The position numbers were made by a program, and so were the translations under genes. Of a DNA stretch of 64,000 bases, positions 8,951 through 17,250 are shown in pieces. The stretch comes from Anaerolineae bacterium (GTDB lineage: Bacteria; Chloroflexota; Anaerolineae; Aggregatilineales; Phototrophicaceae): positions 111,322-175,321 of the forward strand of contig JAHDWN010000008.1 in NCBI GenBank assembly GCA_023382675.1. Reading direction: 5' to 3'. Numbering within the stretch: position 1 is the first letter of the stretch; each line of letters starts with the position of its first letter. The notes under the pieces are model-generated. The model saw nothing but the letters and a program-made list of their open reading frames with translations, did no database searches and was not told the DNA's origin.

Positions 8951-9655
8951 CTAAAGCACCTCAGGGATCGCCAGCACCGTCCCGGGCGGCAGATCACTCG
9001 GGTCTAACAAATCGTTGAACTCAGCGATCAAGCGCCACAGCCCGGCCTCACCGTAAAATCGTTCGGCCAGTTCGGGCAGCCGATCGCCCTCGCGGACTTC
9101 GTAGATCCTAACATCCGTCAGCGGTCGCGACACTATCAGCGCCCTCAGCTCAGCCAAAGTCTCGGCGTCGATCAGGCGCGACCGTCCTGTAACCAGCGGT
9201 GCAGGGTCGGTCTGCAGCAGGCGCAGACTGACCCAGGAGCGTTGCGGTTTTCCCGATGGGCTGAAGTCTTCCGTCCATTCCGCCAGGTCTGTGATAATTC
9301 CCGGCACATTCCAGGCCTTGCCCCAGATCAAGCGAACCCGCGGCGGTTGACCGAATCCGCTCGCCAGTCCCGCGTTGTAGGTCAGGCGCCAGAGTGGCGC
9401 GGTCAGATCGCGAACATCGTCCAGGACGCTGGCACCGGCACCCAACTGGATATCAAACAGGAGTTGAAGTTCAAGCTCCGTCTGCCCGCCACCCGTAAAC
9501 ATGATCGTGTCGTACTGGCGCGGCGACCTGCCAATGATGTTCGCGTTTGGCGCCGCCCGGACGCCACTGCTTCGACGCATGACGACTCTTTCCGGGTTGA
9601 GCAAACACGGGATGAGTTCCAGCGTCGAGTCGACATGAAACAAGACCCGTTCCAT
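8951..9655 (-). CDS. LysM-domain tube-initiator protein (Afp7 type)
   Basis: The 234-residue protein has the N-terminal layout of CIS Afp7-type proteins (FNPERVV-like LLNPERVVMRRSS; FTGGGQTELELQLLFDI). It ends in a LysM fold at about 180-234 (IYEVREGDRLPELAERFYG ... LPPGTVLAIPEVL). Such proteins join the baseplate hub to the inner tube. The ATG overlaps the TGA of the upstream Pro-rich gene by one base (TGATG), so translation is coupled. It precedes the VgrG gene, as in Afp and PVC clusters. Confidence 0.88.
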   Translation of the reverse strand: MERVLFHVDSTLELIPCLLNPERVVMRRSSGVRAAPNANIIGRSPRQYDTIMFTGGGQTELELQLLFDIQLGAGASVLDDVRDLTAPLWRLTYNAGLASGFGQPPRVRLIWGKAWNVPGIITDLAEWTEDFSPSGKPQRSWVSLRLLQTDPAPLVTGRSRLIDAETLAELRALIVSRPLTDVRIYEVREGDRLPELAERFYGEAGLWRLIAEFNDLLDPSDLPPGTVLAIPEVL

Positions 9656-10674
9656 CAGGCGCGCCCCTGTTGCTCACGGCGCAGGCGATTCGCGCGCAGC
9701 GCAGCCAGTCCATCCGCAGGCGATGCGGCGTCATGCCCCGACGTGGACGCTGAGTCACTTGCCGCAGTCCGCGTCAACGATGACGTCGGGAGCGCCAGCC
9801 AGCGCGATTCCGCGGGTTGCATCTGCGTTCGATGCAGCGTTCCATTATCGGCATACCGGGCCGCAATGCCTTGCTGAACATCTTGCGCCAGCGGCGTTGT
9901 ACGCAGTGCAGGATCAATCGGTACGGCAGTCGTGGGCGGCGCAATCGCTGCCGCCTCGATCTGGGGCGAGTTGGGCTGTGCGCCATGCACTGGCGCCACC
10001 TTGGGCGCAGCCCCCAGCGGCGTGGTGATTGGCTCGCGTACGGATGCTGATGCGTTTGACGTGGTGGCTGGCAGCGCCGGCGGTGGTTGGGGCGAATAAG
10101 CGTTCACTGCCCGGTCGGGCGTGACCGCGCTCGGCGCGTGCCGGGTTTTCACTGCCTGTGCCTGACCCGTCTTGTGCGTAGAGAGCGTGACACGATCTTG
10201 CTCAAGGGCGCCGAGGTGCAGATCGGGCGCGGTGGGTTTGCGCAACTCAGGGCTGACCGGCTGCGGCACCCGCGGATGACGCAAGCGCTGCGTGGGATAC
10301 TCCAGATCCGGCGGCGTGTGCGCAGGCGACGACGCTGCCTGGCGATCTTGCCCGGCATACGGGTCCCGCAAAGGGGACACTTCCGAACCGATCTCAGGCG
10401 CCGGACGACGGGCGACTGGGACTGGTGCGGCAGCTTCCGGGACTTTGGCCGCCGGGGATGATTCTTGACTCGCATCGTCCGGCAGAATTAAGCCTGTGCC
10501 GTCCGCGCGCAGCAACTGCGGCGCATACTGCCGCACCACCTCCAGCCATTCCTCAGGCGGCTCAATCACCGGGCGACCAGGAGCGTCCCAGGCGACCCCG
10601 AGATCGTTGGGCGGCTCCTCGAACGGACGCTTTTGCGAGGCGGCGCCTTCGCCGGTCGGCGGACGATCAGACAT
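9655..10674 (-). CDS. Pro/Ala-rich, mostly disordered protein of the injection-system operon
   Basis: This 339-residue protein has a short ordered N-terminus (about 15-60; EEWLEVVRQYAPQLLRADG) followed by low-complexity sequence rich in Pro, Ala, Arg and Gln, and no membrane segment. I do not recognise a family. It sits between tube and Afp7-type genes, where many CIS clusters carry a poorly conserved gene, so it may be a tube or baseplate assembly factor. Coding is supported by tight packing: its ATG follows the tube gene stop by two bases, and its stop overlaps the next start. Confidence 0.7.
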   Translation of the reverse strand: MSDRPPTGEGAASQKRPFEEPPNDLGVAWDAPGRPVIEPPEEWLEVVRQYAPQLLRADGTGLILPDDASQESSPAAKVPEAAAPVPVARRPAPEIGSEVSPLRDPYAGQDRQAASSPAHTPPDLEYPTQRLRHPRVPQPVSPELRKPTAPDLHLGALEQDRVTLSTHKTGQAQAVKTRHAPSAVTPDRAVNAYSPQPPPALPATTSNASASVREPITTPLGAAPKVAPVHGAQPNSPQIEAAAIAPPTTAVPIDPALRTTPLAQDVQQGIAARYADNGTLHRTQMQPAESRWLALPTSSLTRTAASDSASTSGHDAASPADGLAALRANRLRREQQGRA

Positions 10675-10676
10675 GC

Positions 10677-11120
10677 CTAGCCACCGCCCAACTCAATCGA
10701 GTCGTAGACGAGAGTGATCGTCTCGATGGCGACTTCTTGCGCCAGCGAGTCGAGCTGTGCTCCACGCCAGGCGGCCACCCAGGAATTGAACAGGTTATAG
10801 CGCAAAACTTCCGCCCCCGCGCTATCTAACTGAATGATGGACACCGAGCGGCGTTCGACCACGCCGGACAATGGCTGCATAAGCCAGTTGAAGACATCCC
10901 GCTTGGGCGTGATGAAGCCATAGTGCAGCGTGACCGGTTCGTAGGTGACCTGCCCAGGCAGATGGCGCACAACCTGCTTGTTGCCCGCTTCGCGAAAGCG
11001 TATGACCTCGATGCTCACGCCTAAACCGGTCGCCGCGCGAAAGGCGCCCGTATTGATCCCAGAGATTTCGAGCCGGAAATTGAACGCGCGAGCCGGCTCT
11101 GTATTGCGACCAAGCACCAT
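10677..11120 (-). CDS. Inner tube protein (gp19/Afp1-Afp5 type)
   Basis: The 147-residue protein has the typical tube fold pattern: FNFRLEISGINTGAFRAATGL, RFREAGNKQVVRHLPGQ, then EPVTLHYGFI and FNWLMQPL. Tube hexamers stack inside the sheath and deliver cargo on contraction. Length is normal for this family. The GGAGG ribosome site lies inside the last codons of the sheath gene, and the two genes are two bases apart. Only one tube and one sheath gene are present, unlike the multiple copies in Afp. Confidence 0.92.
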   Translation of the reverse strand: MVLGRNTEPARAFNFRLEISGINTGAFRAATGLGVSIEVIRFREAGNKQVVRHLPGQVTYEPVTLHYGFITPKRDVFNWLMQPLSGVVERRSVSIIQLDSAGAEVLRYNLFNSWVAAWRGAQLDSLAQEVAIETITLVYDSIELGGG

Positions 11121-11122
11121 GG

Positions 11123-12400
11123 CTAGCTACCTCCCTGAGTATTCGATTCAACTTCAGTGCGCCCAGCAGTCTGTTGAATGCGGAAAATGACGAACTCGGC
11201 GGGCTTGACCGGCGCGATGCCGACAATCGTGATGACCATGCCCTGGTCAATCGTGTCCGATGTGTTGGTTTCGGCGTCGCATTTGACGAAAAATGCATCC
11301 TGGGGCCTGGTGCCCATGAGCGCCCCGCCTCGCCAGATGATGGTGAGGAAGGCGGTCACGTCCCGGGTGATGGTCTTCCACAGGAATTCGTCGTTTGGCT
11401 CGAACACCGCCCAGCGCATGCTCTCCTGGATGCTCTCCTCGATCATGTTGAAGAGGCGACGAACGCTCAGGTATTTCCACTCGCTAGACGACGCAGCCAG
11501 CGTGCGCGCACCCCATACCAGGATGCCATCGCGACGGAAGACACGGATGACATTGACGCCGTTGTCGTTCATCACAGCCTGGTTGGCCGACACGGTGTTG
11601 TGCGTCAGCCCAACCGCGCCGCGAACGCTTTCATTCGCGGGCGCTTTGTGAACGCCACGCGTCGCATCGGTGCGCGCCCAGATGCCGGCGACGAAGCCGG
11701 ACGGAGGCACCGTGATCAAGCCGTTGTCCAAGTTGATCGGATCGCCGATCGTCAGCCAGGGGAAATAATAGGTCGCAAATCCATCCTGCGAAGCGATCCC
11801 GTTCTCGCCATCGCTCGACACGGGCAGCTTGGTGACATCCGCGGGTATCTTGGTGGGGTCTGGCGCGTCAAGGATCGCCACGCGATCGGCCATTTGTTCG
11901 CAGTGGGCGATCAAATCCGTGTACTGGGTCTTGGTGGTGTAGCCGGGCGCGGCGACGATGGCCACCTCGTCTATGGGTTCCAACTGCTCAAGCGCACTCT
12001 TCAGGCTGGCCAAATTCCCGATGTTGACGACATAGCAGCGCGCCCCGCCATTCAGGAAGAATCCATAGACGGCCGATGCCAGCGGCGTGGTCTCATTCAG
12101 CGGCGCGCCCTGGGCGACGTTCATCACAATATTCTTATCGTCATCCGGCTTACGCCCCACACGCTTGCCCTCTTTGTTCTTTTCGATGATTTTGCCCGTA
12201 TCATCGCGAGCCGGTTGGTACAAGAACGTGCGCACAAACTGGAGCCAACTGTTGATCAGGACCGGCTCTTTGGGTGCACCCGGATATGGCGCTTTACCAA
12301 TGAAAGCGGCGGTACTGGTGCCGACTGGCGTAATCGGATGCCCGTAGGCGGGTTCCTCATACACATAGACGCCGGGAGCGCGTTGACTGAATAGAGCCAT
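11123..12400 (-). CDS. Contractile tail sheath protein
   Basis: The protein of about 425 residues matches the phage sheath family. It begins with the hallmark APGVYVYEEPAYGHPI, has the handshake-type GKAPYPGAPKEPVLI strand, a GFFLNGGARCYVVNI segment, and the conserved C-terminal half (VWGARTLA, YLSVRRLFNMIEESI, DPFLWKTI-like DEFLWKTITRDV). The sheath contracts to drive the tube. ATG at 12400 is preferred because AGGAG lies nine bases upstream; a TTG two codons earlier is less likely. A 110-bp gap separates it from the upstream DUF4255 gene and could hold an internal promoter, though none is evident. Confidence 0.94.
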   Translation of the reverse strand: MALFSQRAPGVYVYEEPAYGHPITPVGTSTAAFIGKAPYPGAPKEPVLINSWLQFVRTFLYQPARDDTGKIIEKNKEGKRVGRKPDDDKNIVMNVAQGAPLNETTPLASAVYGFFLNGGARCYVVNIGNLASLKSALEQLEPIDEVAIVAAPGYTTKTQYTDLIAHCEQMADRVAILDAPDPTKIPADVTKLPVSSDGENGIASQDGFATYYFPWLTIGDPINLDNGLITVPPSGFVAGIWARTDATRGVHKAPANESVRGAVGLTHNTVSANQAVMNDNGVNVIRVFRRDGILVWGARTLAASSSEWKYLSVRRLFNMIEESIQESMRWAVFEPNDEFLWKTITRDVTAFLTIIWRGGALMGTRPQDAFFVKCDAETNTSDTIDQGMVITIVGIAPVKPAEFVIFRIQQTAGRTEVESNTQGGS

Positions 12401-12510
12401 GTTCAATCTCTCCTGTGGTTGTGTCTTTCGCCCTGCCTCTGGATGTCATCCTGACTTGATGCACCCTGCACGCTGCGTGACCATCAGCTTGCGAAGAGCA
12501 CCATCAGCCG

Positions 12511-13437
12511 TCAAAATTGAATCAATAGCGGTTTTCCATTGTTCAGACGCGGATCAAATTCGACCTTGCGCGTCCGTCGATGATGCCGAGCGACCACCTG
12601 CGCCTTATTCAGGCTATCGACCGAAGGAAAATGAAAGTCACCGTCAATATTGGTTTCGGTGGTTAGGTTTTGCGCTTCCACCTCAACGGTCACGCCCGCG
12701 AGCGGTCGCGACCGAGCATCCACCACGCGACCGAACAGGCTGTGCAGCGCCTCGAAGCGAAACATGACCGGCTGAGCCGTCTCTGCCGTCACCACCCGCA
12801 CCATCTCACGCCCACGCGCGCGACAACGCAGCGTGTAGGATGTCTCGCCGCCGATCACGCGAAAGTGAAAGCGGCCACTGCTGTCGGTCGTAGTGCTCAT
12901 GTCCATGCTCTGCACGTCGATCGTGGCATTTGCCAGCGGCACGTCGCCGGGGCCGACGACCTGGCCGGAGAGCACCTTGATCCCGCGAAAGTCGACTGCG
13001 GGAACCTGCGTGACGATGGGCTGCGCGGCGTACTGCGGGCGTTGGATGCGCATGACGAGCGCAACGCACGGTTGGGGTTGTATGCCGAATGCCTGCCAAT
13101 CCGAGGCGGACAGAGCGGCGTCATCGACATCGATATCGGTCTGCATCATCGCCTGGAAAATCAGGCGATCCAACCAGCGAAAAGCCTGCATTGCGTCGCG
13201 CGCGCTCACCCACAACAAGTAGCGCAGACGCAGTCGAAACAGCGTCGTGCGAGTCGTTCGCTGCGGCGGTTCCGGTGCAATTTGCCACAAATACAGGTTG
13301 ATACCCTCGGTCGAAGTCATGTCCTGAGTCAGATTGACGGTCGCATCTGGCACATGCGAAGAGACCCAGTCGCGCAGGCGACTGGTCGCATCTTCAATCG
13401 TCATGTCAAGAGCACTACCAGAGAGCGAGGAATCCAC
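12511..13437 (-). CDS. DUF4255/Pvc16-type protein with two carboxypeptidase-regulatory-like domains
   Basis: This is the first gene of the injection-system operon (308 residues). The N-terminal part (about 1-165) resembles the Pvc16/DUF4255 domain (LRDWVSSHVPDATVNL; GINLYLWQIAPEPPQR; FRLRLRYLLWVSA), which caps or terminates the sheath-tube end. The C-terminal half has two tandem carboxypeptidase regulatory-like beta domains, near 175-225 (LSGQVVGPGDVPLANATI) and 240-290 (LFGRVVDARSRPLAGVTV), that may decorate the particle. The start is GTG with AGGGGG eight bases upstream; ATG 11 codons in is the alternative. The extra beta domains are a known but variable feature of these proteins. Confidence 0.82.
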   Translation of the reverse strand: MDSSLSGSALDMTIEDATSRLRDWVSSHVPDATVNLTQDMTSTEGINLYLWQIAPEPPQRTTRTTLFRLRLRYLLWVSARDAMQAFRWLDRLIFQAMMQTDIDVDDAALSASDWQAFGIQPQPCVALVMRIQRPQYAAQPIVTQVPAVDFRGIKVLSGQVVGPGDVPLANATIDVQSMDMSTTTDSSGRFHFRVIGGETSYTLRCRARGREMVRVVTAETAQPVMFRFEALHSLFGRVVDARSRPLAGVTVEVEAQNLTTETNIDGDFHFPSVDSLNKAQVVARHHRRTRKVEFDPRLNNGKPLLIQF

Positions 13438-13739
13438 GCAACTTTCCCCCTGAGATGATGATGCGGAGAGGTGGTCGGCCTAATCGCCTGGTTCGTCAGA
13501 TCTCGGAACCATTCCACTATCTGGCACGACCGCCGGACAAACCGCCGAAACTCGAGGGCATCAATGCGATTGGTTGGCGGATCTAGAGTTCGACGACCGA
13601 AACTAACTGACCTGAAATAAGGAGCAGATACATTAGTACAGATATTCTGTCAGGTTTATACCACTGAACCTGCGATTCAACAAAAATCCGCAAAACCCGA
13701 TACGGTGCTTGAAAAATCGATGCTCACACTAGGAGAATC
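13438..13739. other. Divergent intergenic region between injection-system operon and small gene
   Basis: These 302 bases separate the minus-strand operon from a plus-strand gene and must hold promoters for both. I see no coding frame, no convincing -35/-10 pair and none of the CAATCAACCC boxes found from 22.8 kb onward. Confidence 0.5.
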
Positions 13740-14065
13740 ATGAGAGATGCCATGTCTGATTCGCGTCCGCTCTTTATCGTCTCGAATCATCACGTCGAGT
13801 CTTGCGGGAAGCCTCCACACTTTGACGGAGATATTCGCAAACGCTGTCACGGATACTATGAGAATGAATACGGTGAGCACGCCATCTTCGTCCACGACTA
13901 CGGCGCGAACGAAGACACACTCTGGATGGGGATGCCGCGTGAGAAAAGCCATACAAAGTCGTGAACGACACTGTGCCCGAACTCGTGATGGGTCGCGAAG
14001 AGATGATCTGGCCGAAGAACTGCTGGCAGACAGCCACATCAATGCTGCCTAAAGACCATGAATGA
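13740..14065 (+). pseudogene. Small conserved-looking protein, frameshifted
   Basis: An ATG with AGGAG seven bases upstream opens a frame that would stop at 13964 after 74 residues (RPLFIVSNHHVESCGKPPHF; YYENEYGEHAIFVHDYG; EDTLWMG). From about 13943 the other frame continues in obviously coding style (EKPYKVVNDTVPELVMGREE; MIWPKNCWQTATSMLPKDHE) to a TGA at 14063. The two halves join around GTGAGAAAAGCC, where the loss of one base would explain the shift. The intact protein would be about 108 residues, soluble, with several Cys, His and Trp. I do not recognise the family. Either the gene is newly broken or the base is a sequencing error. Confidence 0.65.
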
Positions 14066-14230
14066 GCCGCGCGCCACTCATTATGTGTTTTCAGCACGTC
14101 AGTTGCATACGGCTCGACGTGACGAAGACTTCGTCGGGCATGAGTAGTTTTCGCTTGTTGCCAGCCCTGGGCTTGATGTGATAGTCTGCGAAAGGTGATC
14201 GATATGGAGCAATCATGATCATGCATATCC

Positions 14231-14351
14231 GCGCGCGTGATTGACCCCCGTCGGCCCCGTTGAGTACAAAAAGTGTTCAATATGACAAGTCCGCTGCATT
14301 CCAGCGGGCTTTTGATTCGTGCAGATTCGAGAGAATCTGATCGCGGGTTCG
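14231..14351 (+). repeat. Dispersed ~120 bp intergenic repeat, copy 1
   Basis: From GCGCGCGTGATTGACC to TCGCGGGTTC this stretch matches 43398-43518 almost base for base, in the same orientation. Differences are mainly single-base length changes in short runs (CCCCC/CCCC, TT/T twice, TTTT/TTTTT) plus a few substitutions. It contains a terminator hairpin. The two copies enclose the regulator and hydrolase island. Confidence 0.9.
14287..14314 (+). terminator. Rho-independent terminator within repeat copy 1
   Basis: Arms AAGTCCGCTG and CAGCGGGCTT pair over ten positions (one G-U), with a five-base loop and a short T-run. It is placed to end transcription of the small plus-strand gene. Confidence 0.75.
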
Positions 14352-14465
14352 ACTGGGTCTGCTTGAAGGAGGCTTTACCAGCTACGGCAGGTGGACGATC
14401 GTGTTGACAGCGACGGTCACTGACTCAGCGGCATAATTGGCCCTGTCATCCAGCAGGGCCGCGGC

Positions 14466-17162
14466 TTACAGCAAATGATGCTGTCTGGCGACAGCGATCA
14501 CCTGTGTGCGGCTGTGGGCATCCAGCTTGACGAAGATGTTACTGACGTGCTTCTTAACCGTGCCAATACTCACGAAGAGCTGCGCCGCAATTTCCCTGTT
14601 CGATGCGCCATCGGCAATCAGGCGCAGGACTTCAAGCTCGCGCTCACTGAGTGGCTCAAGGCCGTCGCCAATCCAACGCCGTGATTGCGCTACGCTGGTG
14701 GAAGGTGAGGAATCGTCAAAAGCAGCCAGCAGTCTGCTGACATAATCCACCGTGACGCCGCGCAGCAACGCCAGCCGCAGCAGGTCGGCCATCAGGACAC
14801 CCTCGTCGACGAACGTGCGCACGTAGCCTTCCGGTCCTGCCAGCGCCAGGGCATGTGCCAGCGCTTCGAGTGCGTCTTCGCCGCGGCCCTGTTGCTTGAG
14901 CGCAAGCGCCTGAAGCGCACGGATGGCAATGACACGGCCCTTGCGTCCTCCGGCGCTCGCCGCTGCGTACAGCCGTGTGAGCAGATCCTGTGCCGCATCG
15001 AGTCGCCCCTGCGCCATCTGGATGCGGGCCAGCGTCATGTGTTCGAATTCAAGGCCAGGGTCGAGTTGATCTGCTGTCGTTGGCTCGATAGCCTGCGCCC
15101 ACGCGTTCGCGGCAGCTATATCGCCCTGTTTGAGCGACATCCAGGCCTGCCAGGCAGAGACGGCGATGGAGGCAGGCGTCAGGTTTTCGCGCTCCATCAT
15201 GTCCACCGCGCCCTGCATGATCTCACGCGCACGCTCATCGTTGGCGGACAGGCGTTCCAGGCACGCCAGCAGGACGTAACTGGGCAGCGAGACGCGCTTG
15301 AGTTCATAGCCTTCGGTCGCCAGTTGGCCTTCGATCACGTCCCGGTGCGCGCCGGCGAGATCGTTGCGCTCGTAGCGTACCCAGGCGCGGCTCATGCGGG
15401 CGACGCCAAGCGCGGGTTGCCCTTTCCAGCCGAGCGTGCCCGCGCGCTCGAACAAGCTGCGGCAGATCGCCTCGATCTGCCGCAGCTTGCCCTGGATCAG
15501 ATAGATTTGCGTCAGGTATGCGAGCGCGACCAGCATGGTAAACAGGTCGCCAGCTCTATCGCCCAGGTCGATGGCTTCTTCGAGCAAGTTTTGTGCTGTC
15601 TCGATGTTGCTGTTGAGCGCGAAATGTGCGTTGCCCACGATCATCATCGCCCAGGCGCGCCAATTCACCAGCGATTCTGGCAGTTGGGCGAGCGCCTGAT
15701 TCCCGGCGGCGAGCGTGATATCCTTAGGATAGTCGAGCTGGATCGAGATCGTCGCTCGGATGGTCGCTGCCTGCCCCTGGAGTGCCGTCTGCGTGGCAAC
15801 GTCCGCATCGGGCAACTCGGCCAGCACTCGCTCGACCTCGATCAGGCGTTTCTCCGCTTCGACAAAAGCATCTATCGCCGTCAGCATGAATGCATGATTC
15901 AGTCCAAGCTTCGGGCGCATCCGCATCACTTCGTCTGGCAGTGATTCCATCCACCGGAGGACAGTCGTGACCTCGCCACGCCTCCAGATGCGGTCGCCGT
16001 AGGCTTCAAGCAGCCGCGCGACCCGATCGCTATCCTGGGCCAGGATGGCATGTTCAACAGCTTCCCCTACCCAATCATTCGCTTCAAACCATGCGCTGGC
16101 GCGGCGATGCAGCTCCGGCAGACGATCCGTGTGCCTATGTTTCAGGCGATTGCGCAGCACCTCGGCGAACAGATGATGGTAGCGATACCAATAGCGTTCG
16201 TCGTCGAGCATGATCAGGAACATATTGCCACGCTCGACGTATTCGAGCGTTGATTGCCCGTCGCTCCTGCCGGTCACTGCATCGCACAGCGGCCCACACA
16301 GACGATTCAGAATCGAGCTTTCCAGCAAGAAGTTTTGCAGGTCTTCCGATTGGTGGCTCAGCACCTCTTCGATCAGATAGTCGAGGATGAAGCGGTGACT
16401 CCCGGTGAAGGCTGAGATGAACCCCGCGATGTCTTCGCGGCCCTTCATTGCCAGGGCAGCTAGTTGAAGCCCGGCGATCCAACCCTCAGTCCGCCGCTCC
16501 AACTCAGCTATCTGCTGCGTATTCAGATGGATGCCGAGCGACCGCTCAAGAAAAGCCGACGCCTCATCCGCTGTGAAGCGCAGATCATCCGCGCGGATCT
16601 CCATGAGTTGGTCGCGGCCACGCAGGCGTGCCAGCGGGAACGGCGGGTCTTCCCGGCTGATCAGCACCAGATGCATTTGCGGCGGGAGATGTTCAAGCAA
16701 GAAAGTCACCGCATTGTGCACGGCCTGCGCCACAATGACGTGATAGTCGTCCAGCACGAGTACGAGCGGCTGCGGCGACGCTTCGAGATGATTGATCAAC
16801 AGGGCGAGCATCGTCCCAGGGGCCGGGGCTTGCGGAGAGTTCAGCAGCGACAGGATCTCGTCGCTGTCGATGCCCTCCAGCCTGGTGAGTGACGAAATGA
16901 CGTAGGTGAGGAAACGTGCCGGGTCGTTGTCGTCCTCGTCCAGCGACAACCAGGCAAACGAAACGTCTCTCCCTGCGTCTGAAACGAGCCATTCACTCAA
17001 CATCGTGGTCTTGCCGTAGCCGGCAGGCGCACAAACGAGCACGAGCGGTCGTTCCAGACTGACGCTGAACTGCCGAGTCAGACGTGGGCGTGGAATGCGG
17101 TCAGCGCGCACAGGGGGAGGTGTCAGTTTCGTCTGAAGAATGCCGGACGCTGCTGCAACCAT
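14466..17162 (-). CDS. MalT-like LuxR-family ATP-dependent regulator, paralogue 1
   Basis: A STAND-type regulator of about 898 residues. The N-terminal NTPase has Walker A APAGYGKTT near residue 45 and Walker B-like PLVLVLDDYHVI. A helical repeat region like the MalT TPR sensor fills the middle. The C-terminus is a LuxR helix-turn-helix (LSERELEVLRLIADGASNRE; GTVKKHVSNIFVKLDAHSR). MalT-type proteins bind ATP and an inducer, oligomerise, and activate promoters with direct-repeat boxes. ATG 17162 is chosen because its context (AGGATGACCAG before ATG) is conserved in both paralogues; longer upstream extensions are not. It is the last of three tandem genes, 88 bp after the second. Its HTH is the most diverged of the three. 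Confidence 0.9.
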   Translation of the reverse strand: MVAAASGILQTKLTPPPVRADRIPRPRLTRQFSVSLERPLVLVCAPAGYGKTTMLSEWLVSDAGRDVSFAWLSLDEDDNDPARFLTYVISSLTRLEGIDSDEILSLLNSPQAPAPGTMLALLINHLEASPQPLVLVLDDYHVIVAQAVHNAVTFLLEHLPPQMHLVLISREDPPFPLARLRGRDQLMEIRADDLRFTADEASAFLERSLGIHLNTQQIAELERRTEGWIAGLQLAALAMKGREDIAGFISAFTGSHRFILDYLIEEVLSHQSEDLQNFLLESSILNRLCGPLCDAVTGRSDGQSTLEYVERGNMFLIMLDDERYWYRYHHLFAEVLRNRLKHRHTDRLPELHRRASAWFEANDWVGEAVEHAILAQDSDRVARLLEAYGDRIWRRGEVTTVLRWMESLPDEVMRMRPKLGLNHAFMLTAIDAFVEAEKRLIEVERVLAELPDADVATQTALQGQAATIRATISIQLDYPKDITLAAGNQALAQLPESLVNWRAWAMMIVGNAHFALNSNIETAQNLLEEAIDLGDRAGDLFTMLVALAYLTQIYLIQGKLRQIEAICRSLFERAGTLGWKGQPALGVARMSRAWVRYERNDLAGAHRDVIEGQLATEGYELKRVSLPSYVLLACLERLSANDERAREIMQGAVDMMERENLTPASIAVSAWQAWMSLKQGDIAAANAWAQAIEPTTADQLDPGLEFEHMTLARIQMAQGRLDAAQDLLTRLYAAASAGGRKGRVIAIRALQALALKQQGRGEDALEALAHALALAGPEGYVRTFVDEGVLMADLLRLALLRGVTVDYVSRLLAAFDDSSPSTSVAQSRRWIGDGLEPLSERELEVLRLIADGASNREIAAQLFVSIGTVKKHVSNIFVKLDAHSRTQVIAVARQHHLL

Positions 17163-17250
17163 CTGGTCATCCTGACCCGTAAGCGGCGAAAGTCTAGCGC
17201 TGGCAGCTCTCTCGTGCATTGAGTTGCAGCACGGGAAAGGCAGAAGCGAC

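Larger units (their letters stand above)
14066..14465. other. Intergenic region with repeat copy 1
   Basis: These 400 bases hold the first ~120 bp repeat (14231-14351) and, at 14439-14460, a seven-base-pair inverted repeat (GGCCCTG / CAGGGCC). The latter could terminate the minus-strand regulator gene ending at 14466, although no clear U-tract follows. The remainder shows no reliable gene. Confidence 0.5.

Noticed and set aside
1..13437. Injection-system genes as a prophage
   Set aside because: No capsid, portal, terminase, integrase or lysis genes are seen, and the gene order matches Afp/PVC-type contractile injection systems.
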